From NCBI GenBank assembly GCA_023301405.1, contig JALZUX010000225.1, positions 1-6,255 of the forward strand: DNA of 6,255 nucleotides, written 5' to 3'. Source of the stretch: Granulosicoccaceae bacterium. Its GTDB lineage: Bacteria; Pseudomonadota; Gammaproteobacteria; Granulosicoccales; Granulosicoccaceae. Below the pieces are notes generated by a model, which had not been told where the DNA came from, ran no database searches, and saw nothing but the letters and a program-made list of their open reading frames with translations. The translations under genes were made by a program, and so were the position numbers. Positions within the stretch are counted from its first letter, which is position 1. Each line of letters starts with the position of its first letter. This document shows positions 6,213 to 6,255 of this stretch, one piece after another.

Positions 6213-6255
6213 AAAGTGCGCATAAGCCTTGTAATAATGCGTGCTATTCAACCTG

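Noticed and set aside
6074..6223. A 49-codon minus-strand frame (ATG at 6223), and another minus frame open from the window edge to a stop at 6147, that could be the 3' end of a gene.
   Set aside because: The two frames overlap and are short. They run through the REP-like palindrome and the T-run of the probable terminator, and neither recalls a known family. Sequence beyond 6255 would be needed to support a gene.
6246..6252. ATTCAAC fits the degenerate integron attC end motif RYYYAAC.
   Set aside because: A seven-base degenerate match is expected by chance, no GTTRRRY partner is in the window, and the neighbouring genes are ordinary chromosomal ones, not cassettes.

Overview
The window looks like ordinary chromosomal DNA from a gammaproteobacterium of moderate GC content, possibly a marine or environmental lineage. 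The main support is the Lrp-family protein, which follows Escherichia coli Lrp closely along its whole length, together with a YcaQ-type glycosylase and an E. coli-like ribokinase. The genus cannot be fixed from the sequence. Six protein-coding genes are well supported. I see no rRNA, tRNA, CRISPR array, insertion sequence, phage gene or recognisable defence system.

Layout. (1) 46-1431, minus: a protein built almost entirely of Sel1-like repeats, probably a cytoplasmic scaffold of unknown partner. (2) 1616-2095, minus: an Lrp/AsnC regulator, followed by a short AT-rich gap. (3) 2096-2287: a divergent regulatory region holding a good sigma70-like promoter for the next gene, three short dyads and a clear ribosome binding site. 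(4) 2288-3403, plus: alanine dehydrogenase with all expected catalytic residues, followed by a strong hairpin at 3416-3445. (5) 3526-4719, minus: a YcaQ/AlkX-like winged-helix DNA glycosylase that converges on the alanine dehydrogenase gene. (6) 4823-5710, plus: ribokinase. (7) 5722-6069, plus: a small unrecognised protein 11 bases after ribokinase, probably in the same operon. (8) 6070-6255: a tail with a probable terminator and a 34-base REP-like imperfect palindrome, but no convincing gene.

How the parts fit. The Lrp homologue and alanine dehydrogenase form a classic regulator-target pair. The dyad layout suggests that Lrp activates the dehydrogenase from a site just upstream of its -35 box and represses its own promoter from two adjacent dyads. 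Alanine dehydrogenase links alanine catabolism to pyruvate and ammonia. The glycosylase (DNA repair) and ribokinase (ribose salvage) are separate functions that happen to be divergent neighbours. I found no convincing undescribed system. The best leads are the regulatory architecture at 2132-2258, the ribokinase-linked unknown protein, and the palindrome at 6179-6212.
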